From Bacteroidaceae bacterium (GTDB taxonomy: Bacteria > Bacteroidota > Bacteroidia > Bacteroidales > Bacteroidaceae), in contig JAKSLL010000004.1 of NCBI GenBank assembly GCA_024401215.1, positions 33,362 through 97,361 on the forward strand: a DNA stretch of 64,000 nucleotides, written 5' to 3'. The translations under genes and the position numbers were made by a program. The notes under the pieces were generated by a model that saw only the letters and a program-made list of their open reading frames with translations, was not told the DNA's origin and did not search any database. The first letter of the stretch is position 1. Each line of letters begins with the position of its first letter. Below, piece by piece: positions 45,318 through 54,703 of this stretch.

Positions 45318-47402
45318 ATGAATACAAATAATTACAATCAGAATCAGCAGGAGACTGCAAAGGAGGTTCTTGAGAAGTATGCAACGAACCTCGTAGAGCG
45401 TGCAAAGAATGGTAAGCTTGATCCAGTCATCGGTCGTGACGAGGAGATAAGGCGTATTCTACAGATTCTTAGCCGCCGTACTAAGAACAATCCAATACTT
45501 ATAGGTGAGCCGGGCACTGGTAAGACAGCTATAGTTGAAGGTCTTGCAAGGCGTATTGTGCGTGGCGATGTGCCAGAGAACTTGAAAGACAAGCAGCTCT
45601 ACTCACTTGACATGGGCGCACTTATTGCCGGGGCGAAATACCAGGGCGAATTTGAGGAGCGTCTCAAGGGGGTTGTGAAAGCTGTGGTAGAGAGTCATGG
45701 CGAGATAATACTCTTCATTGATGAGATACATACTCTTGTAGGTGCAGGGCAGACAAGCGGTGCTATGGATGCTGCAAATATACTTAAGCCGGCTCTTGCG
45801 CGTGGCGAACTGAGAAGCATAGGCGCAACAACTCTTGATGAGTATCAGAAGTATTTTGAGAAGGATAAGGCACTTGAACGTCGTTTCCAGACGGTGATTG
45901 TTGATGAGCCGGATGTGCTTTCCTCTATTTCAATCCTCAGGGGGTTGAAGGAGCGTTACGAGAATCATCATAAGGTGAGAATCAAGGATGAGGCGATAAT
46001 TGCTGCTGTTGAACTCTCCAACAGATATATAACAGACCGCTTCCTTCCAGACAAGGCTATTGACTTGATGGACGAGGCTGCTGCTAAACTTAGGATGGAG
46101 CGTGACTCCGTGCCAGAAGAACTCGACGAGATATCACGCCACCTGAAGCAGCTGGAGATTGAACGCGAGGCGATAAAGCGTGAGGGTGACAAGGATAAGC
46201 TTGTTGAACTTGGCAAGATTATCGACTCTCTGCGTGAGGAGGAGAGAAAGCAGAAGGAAAAGTGGGAAGGCGAGAAGGCTCTGCTCAATCAGATTCAAAG
46301 TGACAAGCAGCAGATTGAACAGCTTAAATTCGAGGCAGAGAAGGCTGAGCGCGAAGGCGATTACGGCCGAGTGGCAGAGATTCGCTATGGCAAGCTTCAG
46401 CGACTTGAGGAAGATATAAAGGTTGTGCAGGCAAAGCTTTCCGAAGCTCAAGGCGGCAATGCCATGGTGAAGGAGGAGGTGGAAAGCGAGGATATCGCAG
46501 AGGTGGTAAGCCGATGGACAGGTATTCCTGTGAATAAGATGCAGACATCAGAGCGTGAGAAGCTTATACATCTTGAAGATGAACTGCACAAGCGTGTCAT
46601 AGGACAGGATGAGGCTATTCAGTCTGTTAGTGATGCTGTGCGTCGCAGCCGTGCTGGATTGCAGGATCCAAAGCGTCCGATAGGTTCGTTTATCTTCCTC
46701 GGCACAACAGGCGTTGGTAAAACAGAACTTGCAAAGGCGCTTGCAGAATATCTCTTTGATGATGAGACAATGATGACGCGTATTGACATGAGTGAATATC
46801 AGGAGAAATTCAGTGTCACTCGACTCATTGGTGCCCCTCCGGGATATGTTGGATATGAGGAGGGAGGTCAGCTTACAGAGGCTGTTCGCCGTAAGCCATA
46901 TTCTGTTGTCCTGTTCGACGAGATAGAGAAAGCGCATCCTGATGTGTTCAACACTCTTCTACAAGTGCTTGACGATGGTCGTCTTACTGATAACAAAGGC
47001 AGGGTGGTGAACTTCAAAAACACGATTATCATTATGACCAGCAATGCTAAGCGTGAGAATCTGCTTAATATCTTCCGACCAGAGTTCCTCAATCGTGTGG
47101 ATGATGTGATAAACTTCGCTCCTCTCTCTGAGGATGAGATAAGGATGATTGTTAAGCTGCAGATTGACAAGGTCATCAAGCTTGTTGCCTCAAACGGTAT
47201 AGACCTTAAGGTTACTGATGAGGCTGTGGCTTTCATCTCAGAAGTGGGATATGACGCAGACTTCGGGGCTCGTCCTGTGAAACGCGCCATCCAGGATCAT
47301 CTCCTAAATGCACTCAGCAAGAAGATTGTTGCTGGCGATATCTGTCGTGAACGTCCTATTGTTGCCGATGTGAAAGATTATCATGTGGTGTTCTCAAATT
47401 AG
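45318..47402 (+). CDS. clpB: ClpB-type disaggregase lacking the N-terminal Clp_N domain
   Basis: 694 aa from ATG 45318 ([20 protein letters not shown]). Two AAA+ modules: [15 protein letters not shown] with [14 protein letters not shown], and [20 protein letters not shown] with [15 protein letters not shown]. The coiled middle domain (about 250-385) marks ClpB rather than ClpA or ClpX. Full ClpB is about 860 aa: the ~145-residue N-domain is absent, and upstream sequence up to the terminator at 45221 has no room for it. The second module is also short: [20 protein letters not shown] lacks the usual ~25-residue insertion before RPEFLNR. An ATP-dependent protein disaggregase with altered substrate entry is likely. 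Confidence 0.88.
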   Translation: MNTNNYNQNQQETAKEVLEKYATNLVERAKNGKLDPVIGRDEEIRRILQILSRRTKNNPILIGEPGTGKTAIVEGLARRIVRGDVPENLKDKQLYSLDMGALIAGAKYQGEFEERLKGVVKAVVESHGEIILFIDEIHTLVGAGQTSGAMDAANILKPALARGELRSIGATTLDEYQKYFEKDKALERRFQTVIVDEPDVLSSISILRGLKERYENHHKVRIKDEAIIAAVELSNRYITDRFLPDKAIDLMDEAAAKLRMERDSVPEELDEISRHLKQLEIEREAIKREGDKDKLVELGKIIDSLREEERKQKEKWEGEKALLNQIQSDKQQIEQLKFEAEKAEREGDYGRVAEIRYGKLQRLEEDIKVVQAKLSEAQGGNAMVKEEVESEDIAEVVSRWTGIPVNKMQTSEREKLIHLEDELHKRVIGQDEAIQSVSDAVRRSRAGLQDPKRPIGSFIFLGTTGVGKTELAKALAEYLFDDETMMTRIDMSEYQEKFSVTRLIGAPPGYVGYEEGGQLTEAVRRKPYSVVLFDEIEKAHPDVFNTLLQVLDDGRLTDNKGRVVNFKNTIIIMTSNAKRENLLNIFRPEFLNRVDDVINFAPLSEDEIRMIVKLQIDKVIKLVASNGIDLKVTDEAVAFISEVGYDADFGARPVKRAIQDHLLNALSKKIVAGDICRERPIVADVKDYHVVFSN

Positions 47403-47445
47403 GGGAGGTTTATAATCATGCTCCGGCAAGGTCTATGATTTATTA

Positions 47446-47492
47446 ACAAGGATTGGCTTACACCGAGCTGCTCGGCGTAAGCCAATCCTTGT
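47446..47492 (+). terminator. 22-bp hairpin after clpB
   Basis: ACAAGGATTGGCTTACACCG plus AG pairs with the arm at 47471-47492 with one mismatch and a 3-nt loop, followed by TTTG. Confidence 0.8.
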
Positions 47493-47532
47493 TTTGAAAT
47501 ACAAAACGAGTAGTTGTATGTTGTTATAAATG

Positions 47533-47692
47533 ATACAAGTTTCGCTCCACTCGTTGTGTGGTTAAAGGGTAGTTAAAGTGACAAATGTCTGACATGGCAA
47601 ACGTCTCTTTAACTCCGAGCAAAGCGATAACTCCTCTTTAACTCCCCTTTAACTCCTAAAAACGAGCAAGTTGCATACTTGTGAAAGTTGAA
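47533..47692. repeat. dispersed repeat family 1, copy D
   Basis: ATACAAGTTTCGCTCCACTC, two 11-bp GTTAAAGGGTA units, GTGACAAATGTCTGACATGG, CAAACGTCTCTTTAACTCCG, further inverted TTTAACTCC units, ending GCAAGTTGCATACTTG. Closely matches copy E. Confidence 0.8.
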
Positions 47693-47721
47693 TAAATGAT
47701 TGTTGCAGCCTTCCTTGACCA

Positions 47722-48186
47722 TTACTCGTGCAATTCATTCAGCAGTCCTTGGCAGGCATCCTCAAGAATGTCGATTACATTCTCAAATCCTTGTTCGCCT
47801 CCGTAGTATGGGTCTGGCACATGGTCAACAGCATGGACGGTGCAGAAATCTGTGATGCGTCTTATCTTGTTCTCCGCCTCAATGGTAGGAGCAAGACGGT
47901 GCAGCTTGTCCCAGTTGCTGTCGTCCATACATAGGATGATGTCGAAGATGTCGAAGTCGATGCTTCGTATAGGGCGTGACACATGTGTGAGCCTGTAGCC
48001 TCTTGTGAAAGCGTGAGAACGCATTCTTGGGTCTGCGCCTTCACCCTGATGATAGGCGATGAGTCCTGCTGAGTCGATTTCAAACTCGTGTTCTCTTTCT
48101 GCATCTTTCACAAGCTTCTTCATGATGGCTTCTGCCATTGGAGAGCGGCAGATGTTGCCTAAGCAGATAAATAGAACTTTTGTCAT
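47722..48186 (-). CDS. low molecular weight protein-tyrosine phosphatase
   Basis: 154 aa from the ATG at 48186. The P-loop CLGNICRSP (Cys10, C-x5-R-S) near the N-terminus and the late general-acid DPYYGGEQGFENV define the family. In Bacteroidetes such enzymes often act on tyrosine kinases of polysaccharide export, but no such gene is adjacent. It follows the DUF5606 gene on the same strand after a hairpin. Confidence 0.93.
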   Translation of the reverse strand: MTKVLFICLGNICRSPMAEAIMKKLVKDAEREHEFEIDSAGLIAYHQGEGADPRMRSHAFTRGYRLTHVSRPIRSIDFDIFDIILCMDDSNWDKLHRLAPTIEAENKIRRITDFCTVHAVDHVPDPYYGGEQGFENVIDILEDACQGLLNELHE

Positions 48187-48202
48187 AATTGTTATAATGT
48201 AA

Positions 48203-48234
48203 AAAACCACGGTAACTGTCAGCTATCGTGGTTT
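48203..48234 (-). terminator. hairpin between DUF5606 gene and the phosphatase gene
   Basis: AAAACCACGGTA and TATCGTGGTTTT surround a short loop. The minus-strand tail is T-rich. Confidence 0.6.
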
Positions 48235-48257
48235 TGTCTGTGTTAATAAAGATGTCC

Positions 48258-48689
48258 TTATTCTGCTTCTGCAGCTTCTGGCTTTTCTTCTTTTGCCTCA
48301 AACTCTGTGATTCCGTAAGCTACGAGGAGGTTGTACCATGTAAGAACCTTGCGCATGTCAGAAACACGTACGCGGTCTGTGTCGTAGTTAGGGAGCACCT
48401 TTGTGAAGAATGCGATGATTTCTTCCTGGTCAGCTTTCTTTGGTGAAAGGTCAACCTGCTTGCCGTCATAGTTAGCCTTGATTGACTCAAAAACAGAAGC
48501 AAGGCTTACCTCGCTGTCGTCGTTAGTATAGATAGAGATGTCACCGAGAGAAACTACCTTGTCAGCGCCAAATGCAGGCATACGCTTTTTATTGTCATCG
48601 ACAGTTTCAACAATGAGGCTCTTGTTACCGCGTGAAATGAGGCGGTAGAGGCCTGGCTTGCCAGATATGGCGAGAATTTGTTTGATCAT
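48258..48689 (-). CDS. DUF5606 domain protein
   Basis: 143 aa, cytoplasmic. MIKQILAISGKPGLYRLISR, SLIVETVDDNKKRMPAFG, KVVSLGDISIYTNDDSEVSL and WYNLLVAYGIT are conserved blocks of this Bacteroidetes-restricted family. Function unknown. It ends a run nusB-yajC-ybbR-coaE-DUF5606 that I recall as a common order in Bacteroidales. The tail is Glu/Ala-rich. Confidence 0.85.
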   Translation of the reverse strand: MIKQILAISGKPGLYRLISRGNKSLIVETVDDNKKRMPAFGADKVVSLGDISIYTNDDSEVSLASVFESIKANYDGKQVDLSPKKADQEEIIAFFTKVLPNYDTDRVRVSDMRKVLTWYNLLVAYGITEFEAKEEKPEAAEAE

Positions 48690-48799
48690 AGTTTTTATTG
48701 TATAATTGTAATTTAATAATTGTATTCTTTAGTTGTTAAGTAGGTCTCAATTCCGAGGACTCCTGTTTTGTGATAGCATAAGACAAGTCTCAGATTGAT

Positions 48800-49405
48800 T
48801 TATCGACCACTTTTTAATATAGTATTTATGACGGCATCAATCTGCGACACGAGGTTGTCTTTTCCGTCATTGATGATGCAGAAATCAGCAAGGAGCTTTT
48901 TTTCTTCTTCATCCATTTGCATAGCTATGCGAGACGTTATTTGTTCTTTGCTCGCATTGTCGCGCTTCATGGCTCTTTCAATCCTTATGTCGAGTGGGGC
49001 GTATATCTCAATTGTCTTGTCAACAGTATCGTTAAAGCCCGACTCAAAAAGGATGGCGCTTTCCTGAAAGACGATTCGGGAAGTCTGCGCTTTTGCCCAT
49101 TCTCCGAAATCAGTCTTCACAGCAGGATGGACAATGCCGTTTATCTGTTCTGCGTTGCTGGCGTTTGCGAACACGAATTTTGCAACAGCTGGCTTGTTCA
49201 GCGTGACAGTTCCTTTCGTGCCGTCATGGATATATGCATCTGTGCCGATGAGCTTTGTCAGTTCTTCGTGTATGGCTCTGCTCTCATTCATGAGTCTTTT
49301 AGCCTCGTCGTCACAGCTGTAAACAGGGTAGCCCATGTCTTTGATGATTTTGCAGACAAATGACTTGCCGCTGCCTATGCCTCCTGTAATGCCAACCTTT
49401 ATCAT
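48800..49405 (-). CDS. coaE: dephospho-CoA kinase
   Basis: 201 aa. It phosphorylates dephospho-CoA, the last step of CoA synthesis. P-loop VGITGGIGSGKSFVCKII (residues 3-20), YSCDDEAKRLM with the catalytic Asp, GIVHPAVKTDFGEWA, and ILFESGFNDTVDK. It starts 4 nt downstream of the YbbR gene. Confidence 0.95.
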   Translation of the reverse strand: MIKVGITGGIGSGKSFVCKIIKDMGYPVYSCDDEAKRLMNESRAIHEELTKLIGTDAYIHDGTKGTVTLNKPAVAKFVFANASNAEQINGIVHPAVKTDFGEWAKAQTSRIVFQESAILFESGFNDTVDKTIEIYAPLDIRIERAMKRDNASKEQITSRIAMQMDEEEKKLLADFCIINDGKDNLVSQIDAVINTILKSGR

Positions 49406-49409
49406 CTTG

Positions 49410-50402
49410 TCAGTTTTCTTGTTCTACGAAAAACTCCACATATTCGGGCGAGATGCGTATGTTATGCACATTGTCTGGCTTCTGTCGCAGGTGTATGCGG
49501 CATTGCTTTGTGTCTTCCTTTATGTCATTATAGTCTATCGCAAGCAAGAAGTCTTCTGCTGTGATGGAGTTATAGAGCATAGAGTTTACGCGGAAGGTTA
49601 TCTCTGCCTGTTGAGGGAAGATGCGCAGATACTTGTTCTTTGGCGTGTTTTCGCTGAAGATGGTGGCAGACAGAGTTTTGTCTGTCACAAGATCAACACA
49701 TATTTTCACCTCTGCGGAGTCAGGCTCTATCTTGACGCCTGCAGGAGCGACAAGGGCGAGTTTCGTCACAACGGTATCTTCGAGGTTCTCCCATTTGCCG
49801 TCTTCTGTTGTTATGTACTTTATACTGCTGAAGAGGTAGGATGGGGCAGTGACCTTTACTGAATCAGGTGAGAAGCGTATTCCGCATAGTATGTGGTTGT
49901 TCGTGGTGCTTACTACTCCTCCGAACTTTATTGGCACATACTTCGGCTTGCCTGTCGCATAGAACACGTCTATCTTGCCTGGATTGGAAGATACGAAGAC
50001 CAAACCGTTAGGAATCTTTTTAGTGACCGCCTTTCTGATGGCGTTATTGTCAATCTCAAGTTTTCCTCTTCCGTTGCTCACCTCATTAAAGTTGATGTCG
50101 ATGTCGTACTGCTTGTCGTTAAGCATCTGTCCGAGCACATACGGTACAATGATTTTGCCTCGTCCTCCGAGCTTGACAGAGATGCTCTGCGGCTTTTCGC
50201 TTGTGTACAGCACGCCTTGCGGCTCATCTGTGATGTTGATGACGAATTCTACTTCGTTCTGGCTGTTGTCTTGAAGAGTCTGAATGAACCAGAATGCTGT
50301 GGAGATGCCGACAAACACAAGGAACACAAGAAAATTGCGGTTGATTTTTACCAACCGCAATCTTCGGAATAGAACCTTGATGAAATCTACAAATTTTTTC
50401 AT
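49410..50402 (-). CDS. YbbR/CdaR-like domain membrane protein
   Basis: 330 aa. One N-terminal transmembrane segment (about 24-42, FLVFLVFVGISTAFWFI), then an extracytoplasmic chain with YbbR-type repeats (e.g. VPIKFGGVVSTTNNHILCGI, RFSPDSVKVTAPSYL). In Firmicutes CdaR regulates the di-AMP cyclase CdaA; no cdaA adjoins here, so the role is open. Its position between yajC and coaE supports the assignment. Confidence 0.82.
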   Translation of the reverse strand: MKKFVDFIKVLFRRLRLVKINRNFLVFLVFVGISTAFWFIQTLQDNSQNEVEFVINITDEPQGVLYTSEKPQSISVKLGGRGKIIVPYVLGQMLNDKQYDIDINFNEVSNGRGKLEIDNNAIRKAVTKKIPNGLVFVSSNPGKIDVFYATGKPKYVPIKFGGVVSTTNNHILCGIRFSPDSVKVTAPSYLFSSIKYITTEDGKWENLEDTVVTKLALVAPAGVKIEPDSAEVKICVDLVTDKTLSATIFSENTPKNKYLRIFPQQAEITFRVNSMLYNSITAEDFLLAIDYNDIKEDTKQCRIHLRQKPDNVHNIRISPEYVEFFVEQEN

Positions 50403-50512
50403 TCTGATTTCTTCTTTCTGTAATGTTGAAATAGTAACATAGGCGTTTGCTTTGAGACTTGCGCAGCTGCTATTTCGTAATTACGATGTTCGCTCTTTCT
50501 GATGCGTATAGA

Positions 50513-50836
50513 TTACTGCTGTGGCTGCTGTGCACCTACAGCGTAAACATAGTTACGGTCAATCTGAATAGTTACGCCCTTTGCCACCTCGATAGTGAGA
50601 TAAGGCTCTCCCTCATTGAGAGACTTGACAGTTGCGTACACACCGCTTGCTGTGATGACCTGGCTGCCTACAGAGAGGCTCTTGCGGAAATTTTCAATCT
50701 CCTTCTGCTTCTTTCTCTGTGGCATGATCATAAAGAAATATACTATTGCGAACATAGCGACAATCATGACGATTGTCATCCAGTCGAATCCGCCTTTTCC
50801 TGCAGCACCTGCCGCTGCTTGTAATAAATTGAACAT
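50513..50836 (-). CDS. yajC: preprotein translocase accessory subunit YajC
   Basis: 107 aa. Single TM (about 20-38, WMTIVMIVAMFAIVYFFMI) followed by MPQRKKQKEIENFRKSLSVG and SQVITASGVYATVKSL, the YajC signature. It associates with SecDF. Confidence 0.94.
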   Translation of the reverse strand: MFNLLQAAAGAAGKGGFDWMTIVMIVAMFAIVYFFMIMPQRKKQKEIENFRKSLSVGSQVITASGVYATVKSLNEGEPYLTIEVAKGVTIQIDRNYVYAVGAQQPQQ

Positions 50837-50858
50837 ATTCTATTTGTTTTTATTAAGT

Positions 50859-51785
50859 TTACGCCTTTGTTAGTTTATTCTCTCTGTACAGCATCTTGGC
50901 AACCGAATCAATGATTCCGTTGACGTACGATGCGCTCTTTGGTGTGCTGTACCATTTTGCTATCTCTACATATTCATTTATAGAGACAGAAACAGGTATC
51001 TGTGGGAAACTGAGTATTTCTGCCACAGCAATTTGCATGATGACAACATCCATGTATGCGAGGCGGTTGAACTCCCAGTTCTTGATGCAGCGACCGATGA
51101 GTGAACGGTAATACTCGTCATTCATTATTGTACGGCGGAACAGTCGAGTTGCAAACTCCCTGTCTTCCTCGTCCTTGTATTCTGCCACAAGTTCCTGGTC
51201 GCTGCCGTTAGCAGGGTCAAATCTCTTGATGGTCTTGATTACAAATGTGTCAATAATCTGACGGTCATCGTTCCAGTACAGACTTTGGTCTTCAAGGATG
51301 TCGTCAATGCGCTCATCCTTCATAATGATATTTTTGTATATCTTACGCCAGAACTCGCGGTCATCATCGTATGTGACTTCTGGCAATTCCATGTATTCCT
51401 TGTAATACTCGCTCTTTACGATATCCTCATAAAGACTCTTAATATAGGAAATCTCCTGATTCCAGCTCTTTTTCTTGTTTTCCACATATTCGTTAAGCTG
51501 CTTGTTGCTTTCGAGCTGGATGGCGAAACGATTTTCTGCGAATCGGTGGTTCACAACCTCATCAATTCTCGCAACCTTATTACGCTGCTCTTCCTGCTCG
51601 ATTTGCTCGACAGCATAACGAGACACGCTTACTATAAGCAAGAGCATATAGTTGTATAAGTCGTAAGCTTTAGAAAGGCTGAAAAGAAGTTCCTTTTCTG
51701 CTGTTTCAATGTTTTTTCCTCCGTTCTGATAATAAGCATACATTAGCTGAACAATCTTCAAACGGATAATAGTACGGTTAATCAT
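50859..51785 (-). CDS. nusB: transcription antitermination protein NusB (long Bacteroidetes form)
   Basis: 308 aa, roughly twice the E. coli length. The N-terminal half (INRTIIRLKIVQLMYAYYQN) repeats a helical NusB-like bundle. The C-terminal NusB domain has NDEYYRSLIGRCIKNWEFNR, VVIMQIAVAEILSFPQIPVS and VSINEYVEIAKWYSTPKSAS. It binds boxA RNA with NusE in rRNA antitermination. First gene of its run. Confidence 0.93.
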   Translation of the reverse strand: MINRTIIRLKIVQLMYAYYQNGGKNIETAEKELLFSLSKAYDLYNYMLLLIVSVSRYAVEQIEQEEQRNKVARIDEVVNHRFAENRFAIQLESNKQLNEYVENKKKSWNQEISYIKSLYEDIVKSEYYKEYMELPEVTYDDDREFWRKIYKNIIMKDERIDDILEDQSLYWNDDRQIIDTFVIKTIKRFDPANGSDQELVAEYKDEEDREFATRLFRRTIMNDEYYRSLIGRCIKNWEFNRLAYMDVVIMQIAVAEILSFPQIPVSVSINEYVEIAKWYSTPKSASYVNGIIDSVAKMLYRENKLTKA

Positions 51786-51878
51786 AATGCAAAAAACTCT
51801 TTTTTTGTAATTGACGTAATTGAATAGTATTTTTTTCTGAGTTATAATCTATAATTGGTTGATTACTGAAAATTGATG

Positions 51879-51886
51879 CAAATGTA
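51879..51886 (-). promoter_or_regulatory. nusB -7 box
   Basis: Minus strand TACATTTG within the AT-rich 51786-52077 divergent intergenic region, about 94 nt before the nusB ATG. Confidence 0.45.
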
Positions 51887-52077
51887 ATAATTTTCATTGA
51901 AAAATTCTATGATTTATCAAAATGATTGTTTGAAACTAAAAAAAATGGTTGAAATTCTTGCGTAAATTAAAAATAATTGACAATTTTGTGGAAAATTTTT
52001 AGCAGACAACTGCTATGTTGCTTGCAATAGTTTTTACATAACCTCTAATAAAATCGTAACAAAACGAAAAACAAAGT

Positions 52078-52485
52078 ATGAACGAAACAGACAAAGACTT
52101 GATTTTCTCAGAAAGTGTCAAGGCAGGAAAGCGCATCTATTATTTTGATGTGAAGCAGAGCAGAAATGGCGACAGATATGTTGCTATTACGGAGAGTAAG
52201 AAGATAAATGAGGGCACGTTTGAGAATCCTCGTTTTGTGTTTGAGAAGCATAAACTGTTCCTTTATAAGGAGGATTATGAGAAGTTCGTTGAGACATTGC
52301 TGAAGACTGTTGAGGCGGCAAAGAGCGGTGTGGCGCCAGCACCATCTGCAGATGCGGCTGAAGCTCCTGCTGCACAGGAAACTGTGGCAGATGCACAGCC
52401 TGTTGAAGCTGCTCCTCAGGCAGACGCTCCAGCAGAGAAGCCAGAGAAGAAGAGCTTCCTCGACAAGGTTAAGGATATTTTTTAA
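52078..52485 (+). CDS. DUF3276 / PUR-alpha-like protein
   Basis: 135 aa. Residues 1-78 (FSESVKAGKRIYYFDVKQSR, DRYVAITESKK, FVFEKHKLFLYKEDYEKFVE) match the DUF3276 PUR-alpha-like nucleic-acid-binding fold. The rest is a Pro/Ala/Glu-rich linker ending KKSFLDKVKDIF, possibly a docking helix. A single-strand nucleic-acid role is inferred from the family. Confidence 0.85.
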   Translation: MNETDKDLIFSESVKAGKRIYYFDVKQSRNGDRYVAITESKKINEGTFENPRFVFEKHKLFLYKEDYEKFVETLLKTVEAAKSGVAPAPSADAAEAPAAQETVADAQPVEAAPQADAPAEKPEKKSFLDKVKDIF

Positions 52486-52500
52486 TAATACTAAATATTG

Positions 52501-52553
52501 ACTTCCCACAGTTTCAATGAGGCGACATTGTCTCCTTTGAAGCTGTGGGAAGT
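52501..52553. terminator. 17-bp hairpin between the DUF3276 gene and rplY
   Basis: ACTTCCCACAGTTTCAA (52501-52517) pairs with TTGAAGCTGTGGGAAGT (52537-52553), one G-T wobble, followed by TGCTATTTTG. Confidence 0.8.
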
Positions 52554-52616
52554 TGCTATTTTGTCATAATCCCTCAAAAAAACGGTGAAAATCTTTGCAT
52601 ATTGATATAAATGTCG

Positions 52617-52624
52617 TACCTTTG
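52617..52624 (+). promoter_or_regulatory. rplY -7 box
   Basis: TACCTTTG; predicted leader about 97 nt before the rplY ATG. Confidence 0.6.
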
Positions 52625-52727
52625 CCGCGCTTTTTTGGGCAACACATAGACTCCGCGTTGAAAAAGTGAGTCATCGTGTGATGGCGAATTAAGCATTATG
52701 TTTAATTTATAGTAACACAAAATTCAA

Positions 52728-53324
52728 ATGAAGGAAATTACAATTAACGCTCAGGCTCGTGCTGAGTTTGGTAAGAAGGCAAGCCGCGAATTGCGTCGCC
52801 AGGGTCTCGTACCTGCAGTTATCTACGGAATCGAAAAGGACGCTAATGGCGCTCCTGTATCAAAGGCTATCACTATCACAGAGAAGGAGCTTGCTAAGCT
52901 TCTTTACACTCCAAATGTTTACATCGTAAACCTCGTTGTTGACAATGTGACAGTAAAGGCTATCCTCAAGGATCTCCAGTGCGACTATGTTACTGACCGT
53001 CCTGTTCATGTTGACTTCTACCAGATTACAGAGAACAAGCCAGTAGTAATGGAAATCCCAGTTAAGCTCAATGGTCTTGCTGAAGGTGTTAAGGCCGGTG
53101 GTAAGCTCGCTCTCAATGTTCGCAAGCTCGCTGTTAAGGCTCCTTACACTTCTTTCCCTGACACACTCGACATCGATGTTACAAGCCTCGGTCTCGGTAA
53201 GTCAATGAAGGTTGCTGCTCTTTCTTACGAAGGACTCGAAATCATCACTTCTAAGGAAGTTGTTGTTTGTGCCGTTCGTATGACACGTGCTGCTCGTGCT
53301 GCACAGGCAGAAAGCAACAAGTAA
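52728..53324 (+). CDS. rplY: 50S ribosomal protein L25/general stress protein Ctc
   Basis: 198 aa, the long CTC form. The N-terminal L25 domain (EFGKKASRELRRQGLVPAVI, YGIEKDANG, LKDLQCDYVTDRPVHVDFYQ) binds 5S rRNA. The C-terminal TL5-type domain has IPVKLNGLAEGVKAGGKLAL. Codon use is strongly biased, as in highly expressed genes. Confidence 0.96.
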   Translation: MKEITINAQARAEFGKKASRELRRQGLVPAVIYGIEKDANGAPVSKAITITEKELAKLLYTPNVYIVNLVVDNVTVKAILKDLQCDYVTDRPVHVDFYQITENKPVVMEIPVKLNGLAEGVKAGGKLALNVRKLAVKAPYTSFPDTLDIDVTSLGLGKSMKVAALSYEGLEIITSKEVVVCAVRMTRAARAAQAESNK

Positions 53325-53352
53325 TCTTTTGGGTTACAGCAAAGAAAATAAC

Positions 53353-53380
53353 AAAGGAGCCACAAGCTTGTGGCTCCTTT
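53353..53380 (+). terminator. rplY terminator
   Basis: AAAGGAGCCACAAG / CTTGTGGCTCCTTT perfect 14-bp hairpin followed by TTCT, only 14 nt before the pth ATG. Confidence 0.85.
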
Positions 53381-53394
53381 TCTATTAATGCGAA

Positions 53395-54012
53395 ATGTGG
53401 TTATTTGATTTCTTCCGCCGCAGAAAGGTGGAACCAACGGACAATAGTATGAAATATCTTATAGTAGGATTAGGAAATATCGGTGACGAGTACGACGGCA
53501 CACGCCATAACATCGGGTTCCGAACTGTTGACGCTTTTGCTAAGGCGCAGAACGCTCAGTGGGAGGACAAACGCTATGGCTTTGTGGCTCGCACAAGGGT
53601 GAAGAATGCTGAAATGCTGTTGCTAAAGCCTTCGACCTACATGAACCTGTCTGGTCAGGCTGTGCGCTACTGGGCTCAGCAGGAGAAGATACCTGTGGAA
53701 AATATCCTTGTCATCGTTGATGACCTCAGTCTTCCTGTAGGCAAGCTGAGAATGCGCGGCAATGGTTCTGCTGGCGGTCACAACGGACTGAAAAACATAG
53801 AGTCTTGTATGTGTACTCCAAACTATGCCCGTATAAAGTTCGGCATAGGTAATGAATATCCTCGTGGAGCGCAGGCTGACTTTGTGCTTGGCAAGTTCTC
53901 CGATGAGGACAATGCCGTCATCAATGACAAGTTGGAGTATGTGGGCGAGATGATTAAGTCGTTCTGTCTGCAGGGACTTGACCGTACTATGAACCAATAC
54001 AATAAGAAGTGA
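53395..54012 (+). CDS. pth: peptidyl-tRNA hydrolase
   Basis: 205 aa from the ATG at 53395; an in-frame TAA lies at 53386. It recycles peptidyl-tRNA. The domain itself begins at residue 19, [20 protein letters not shown] (catalytic His in TRHNIGF), so the ATG at 53449 is an alternative start. [33 protein letters not shown] and GHNGLKNIE confirm it. Its stop TGA overlaps the next ATG (TGATG). Confidence 0.95.
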   Translation: MWLFDFFRRRKVEPTDNSMKYLIVGLGNIGDEYDGTRHNIGFRTVDAFAKAQNAQWEDKRYGFVARTRVKNAEMLLLKPSTYMNLSGQAVRYWAQQEKIPVENILVIVDDLSLPVGKLRMRGNGSAGGHNGLKNIESCMCTPNYARIKFGIGNEYPRGAQADFVLGKFSDEDNAVINDKLEYVGEMIKSFCLQGLDRTMNQYNKK

Positions 54013-54446
54013 TGGAAGCAAGAATAGATAAATGGCTTTGGGCGGCACGAATATTCAAGACACGCAGCTTGGCTGCTGATGAATGCAAAAACGGTCGTGT
54101 GAGCATCAAAGGTGTGAAGCAGAAACCCTCAAAGATGATAAAGGAGGGGGATGTGATAGAGGTGAAGAAAGGTCCTATCGTCTATTCCTTCAAGGTGCTT
54201 AAAGCCATTCAGAACAGGGTAGGGGCCAAGCTCGTACCCGAAGTGCTTGAGAATGTCACTACGAAGGAGCAGCTTGAACTGCTTGAGATGAATAGAATCA
54301 GCGGTTTTGTGGGTAGAGCGCGAGGTACAGGACGTCCGACAAAGAAGGAGCGCCGTGATCTTGACGAGTTTATTGAACCAGCATTCTTTGGTGATTTCGA
54401 TTTCGACTTCGATGATGACGAAGAAGATGATGAGGCTGAATACTGA
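54012..54446 (+). CDS. hslR: S4-domain ribosome-associated protein, Hsp15/RqcP-like
   Basis: 144 aa from the ATG at 54012, overlapping the pth stop by one base. S4 RNA-binding motif at the N-terminus: ARIDKWLWAARIFKTRSLAA, GRVSIKGVKQKPSKMIKEGD. Hsp15 binds 50S subunits blocked with peptidyl-tRNA, which fits coupling to pth. An acidic tail (FDFDFDDDEEDDEAEY) follows RGTGRPTKKERRDLDEF. Confidence 0.9.
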   Translation: MEARIDKWLWAARIFKTRSLAADECKNGRVSIKGVKQKPSKMIKEGDVIEVKKGPIVYSFKVLKAIQNRVGAKLVPEVLENVTTKEQLELLEMNRISGFVGRARGTGRPTKKERRDLDEFIEPAFFGDFDFDFDDDEEDDEAEY

Positions 54447-54470
54447 TAAATTCTGAATTCCCAAACAGGG

Positions 54471-54493
54471 GCATCTAAAATGATTTTAGGTGC
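54471..54493 (+). terminator. terminator after the S4-domain gene
   Basis: GCATCTAAAA, TGA loop, TTTTAGGTGC followed by TCTTTTTTT. Confidence 0.85.
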
Positions 54494-54610
54494 TCTTTTT
54501 TTATGTCTTCAGAAATTGCAAATGGCAGAAATATACGTATACGACCTATGTTATTTCTACCTTTTGAACATAATATCCTCTGTTTATTTCTCTTTTTTGT
54601 TTAACTTCTT

Positions 54611-54618
54611 TACCTTTG
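54611..54618 (+). promoter_or_regulatory. -7 box upstream of the exported lipoprotein gene
   Basis: TACCTTTG, 86 nt before the ATG at 54704. Confidence 0.5.
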
Positions 54619-54703
54619 CACGGAAAATGTCAATTTAGTACCAATTGGCACGCTACGAATTGTTATAAGTTTTTATATACGTTACTTAATTCAATAATAA
54701 TTT

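Larger units (their letters stand above)
47403..47721. other. intergenic region with clpB terminator and family 1 repeat
   Basis: No gene seen; contents are listed separately (47446-47492 and 47533-47692). Confidence 0.65.
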
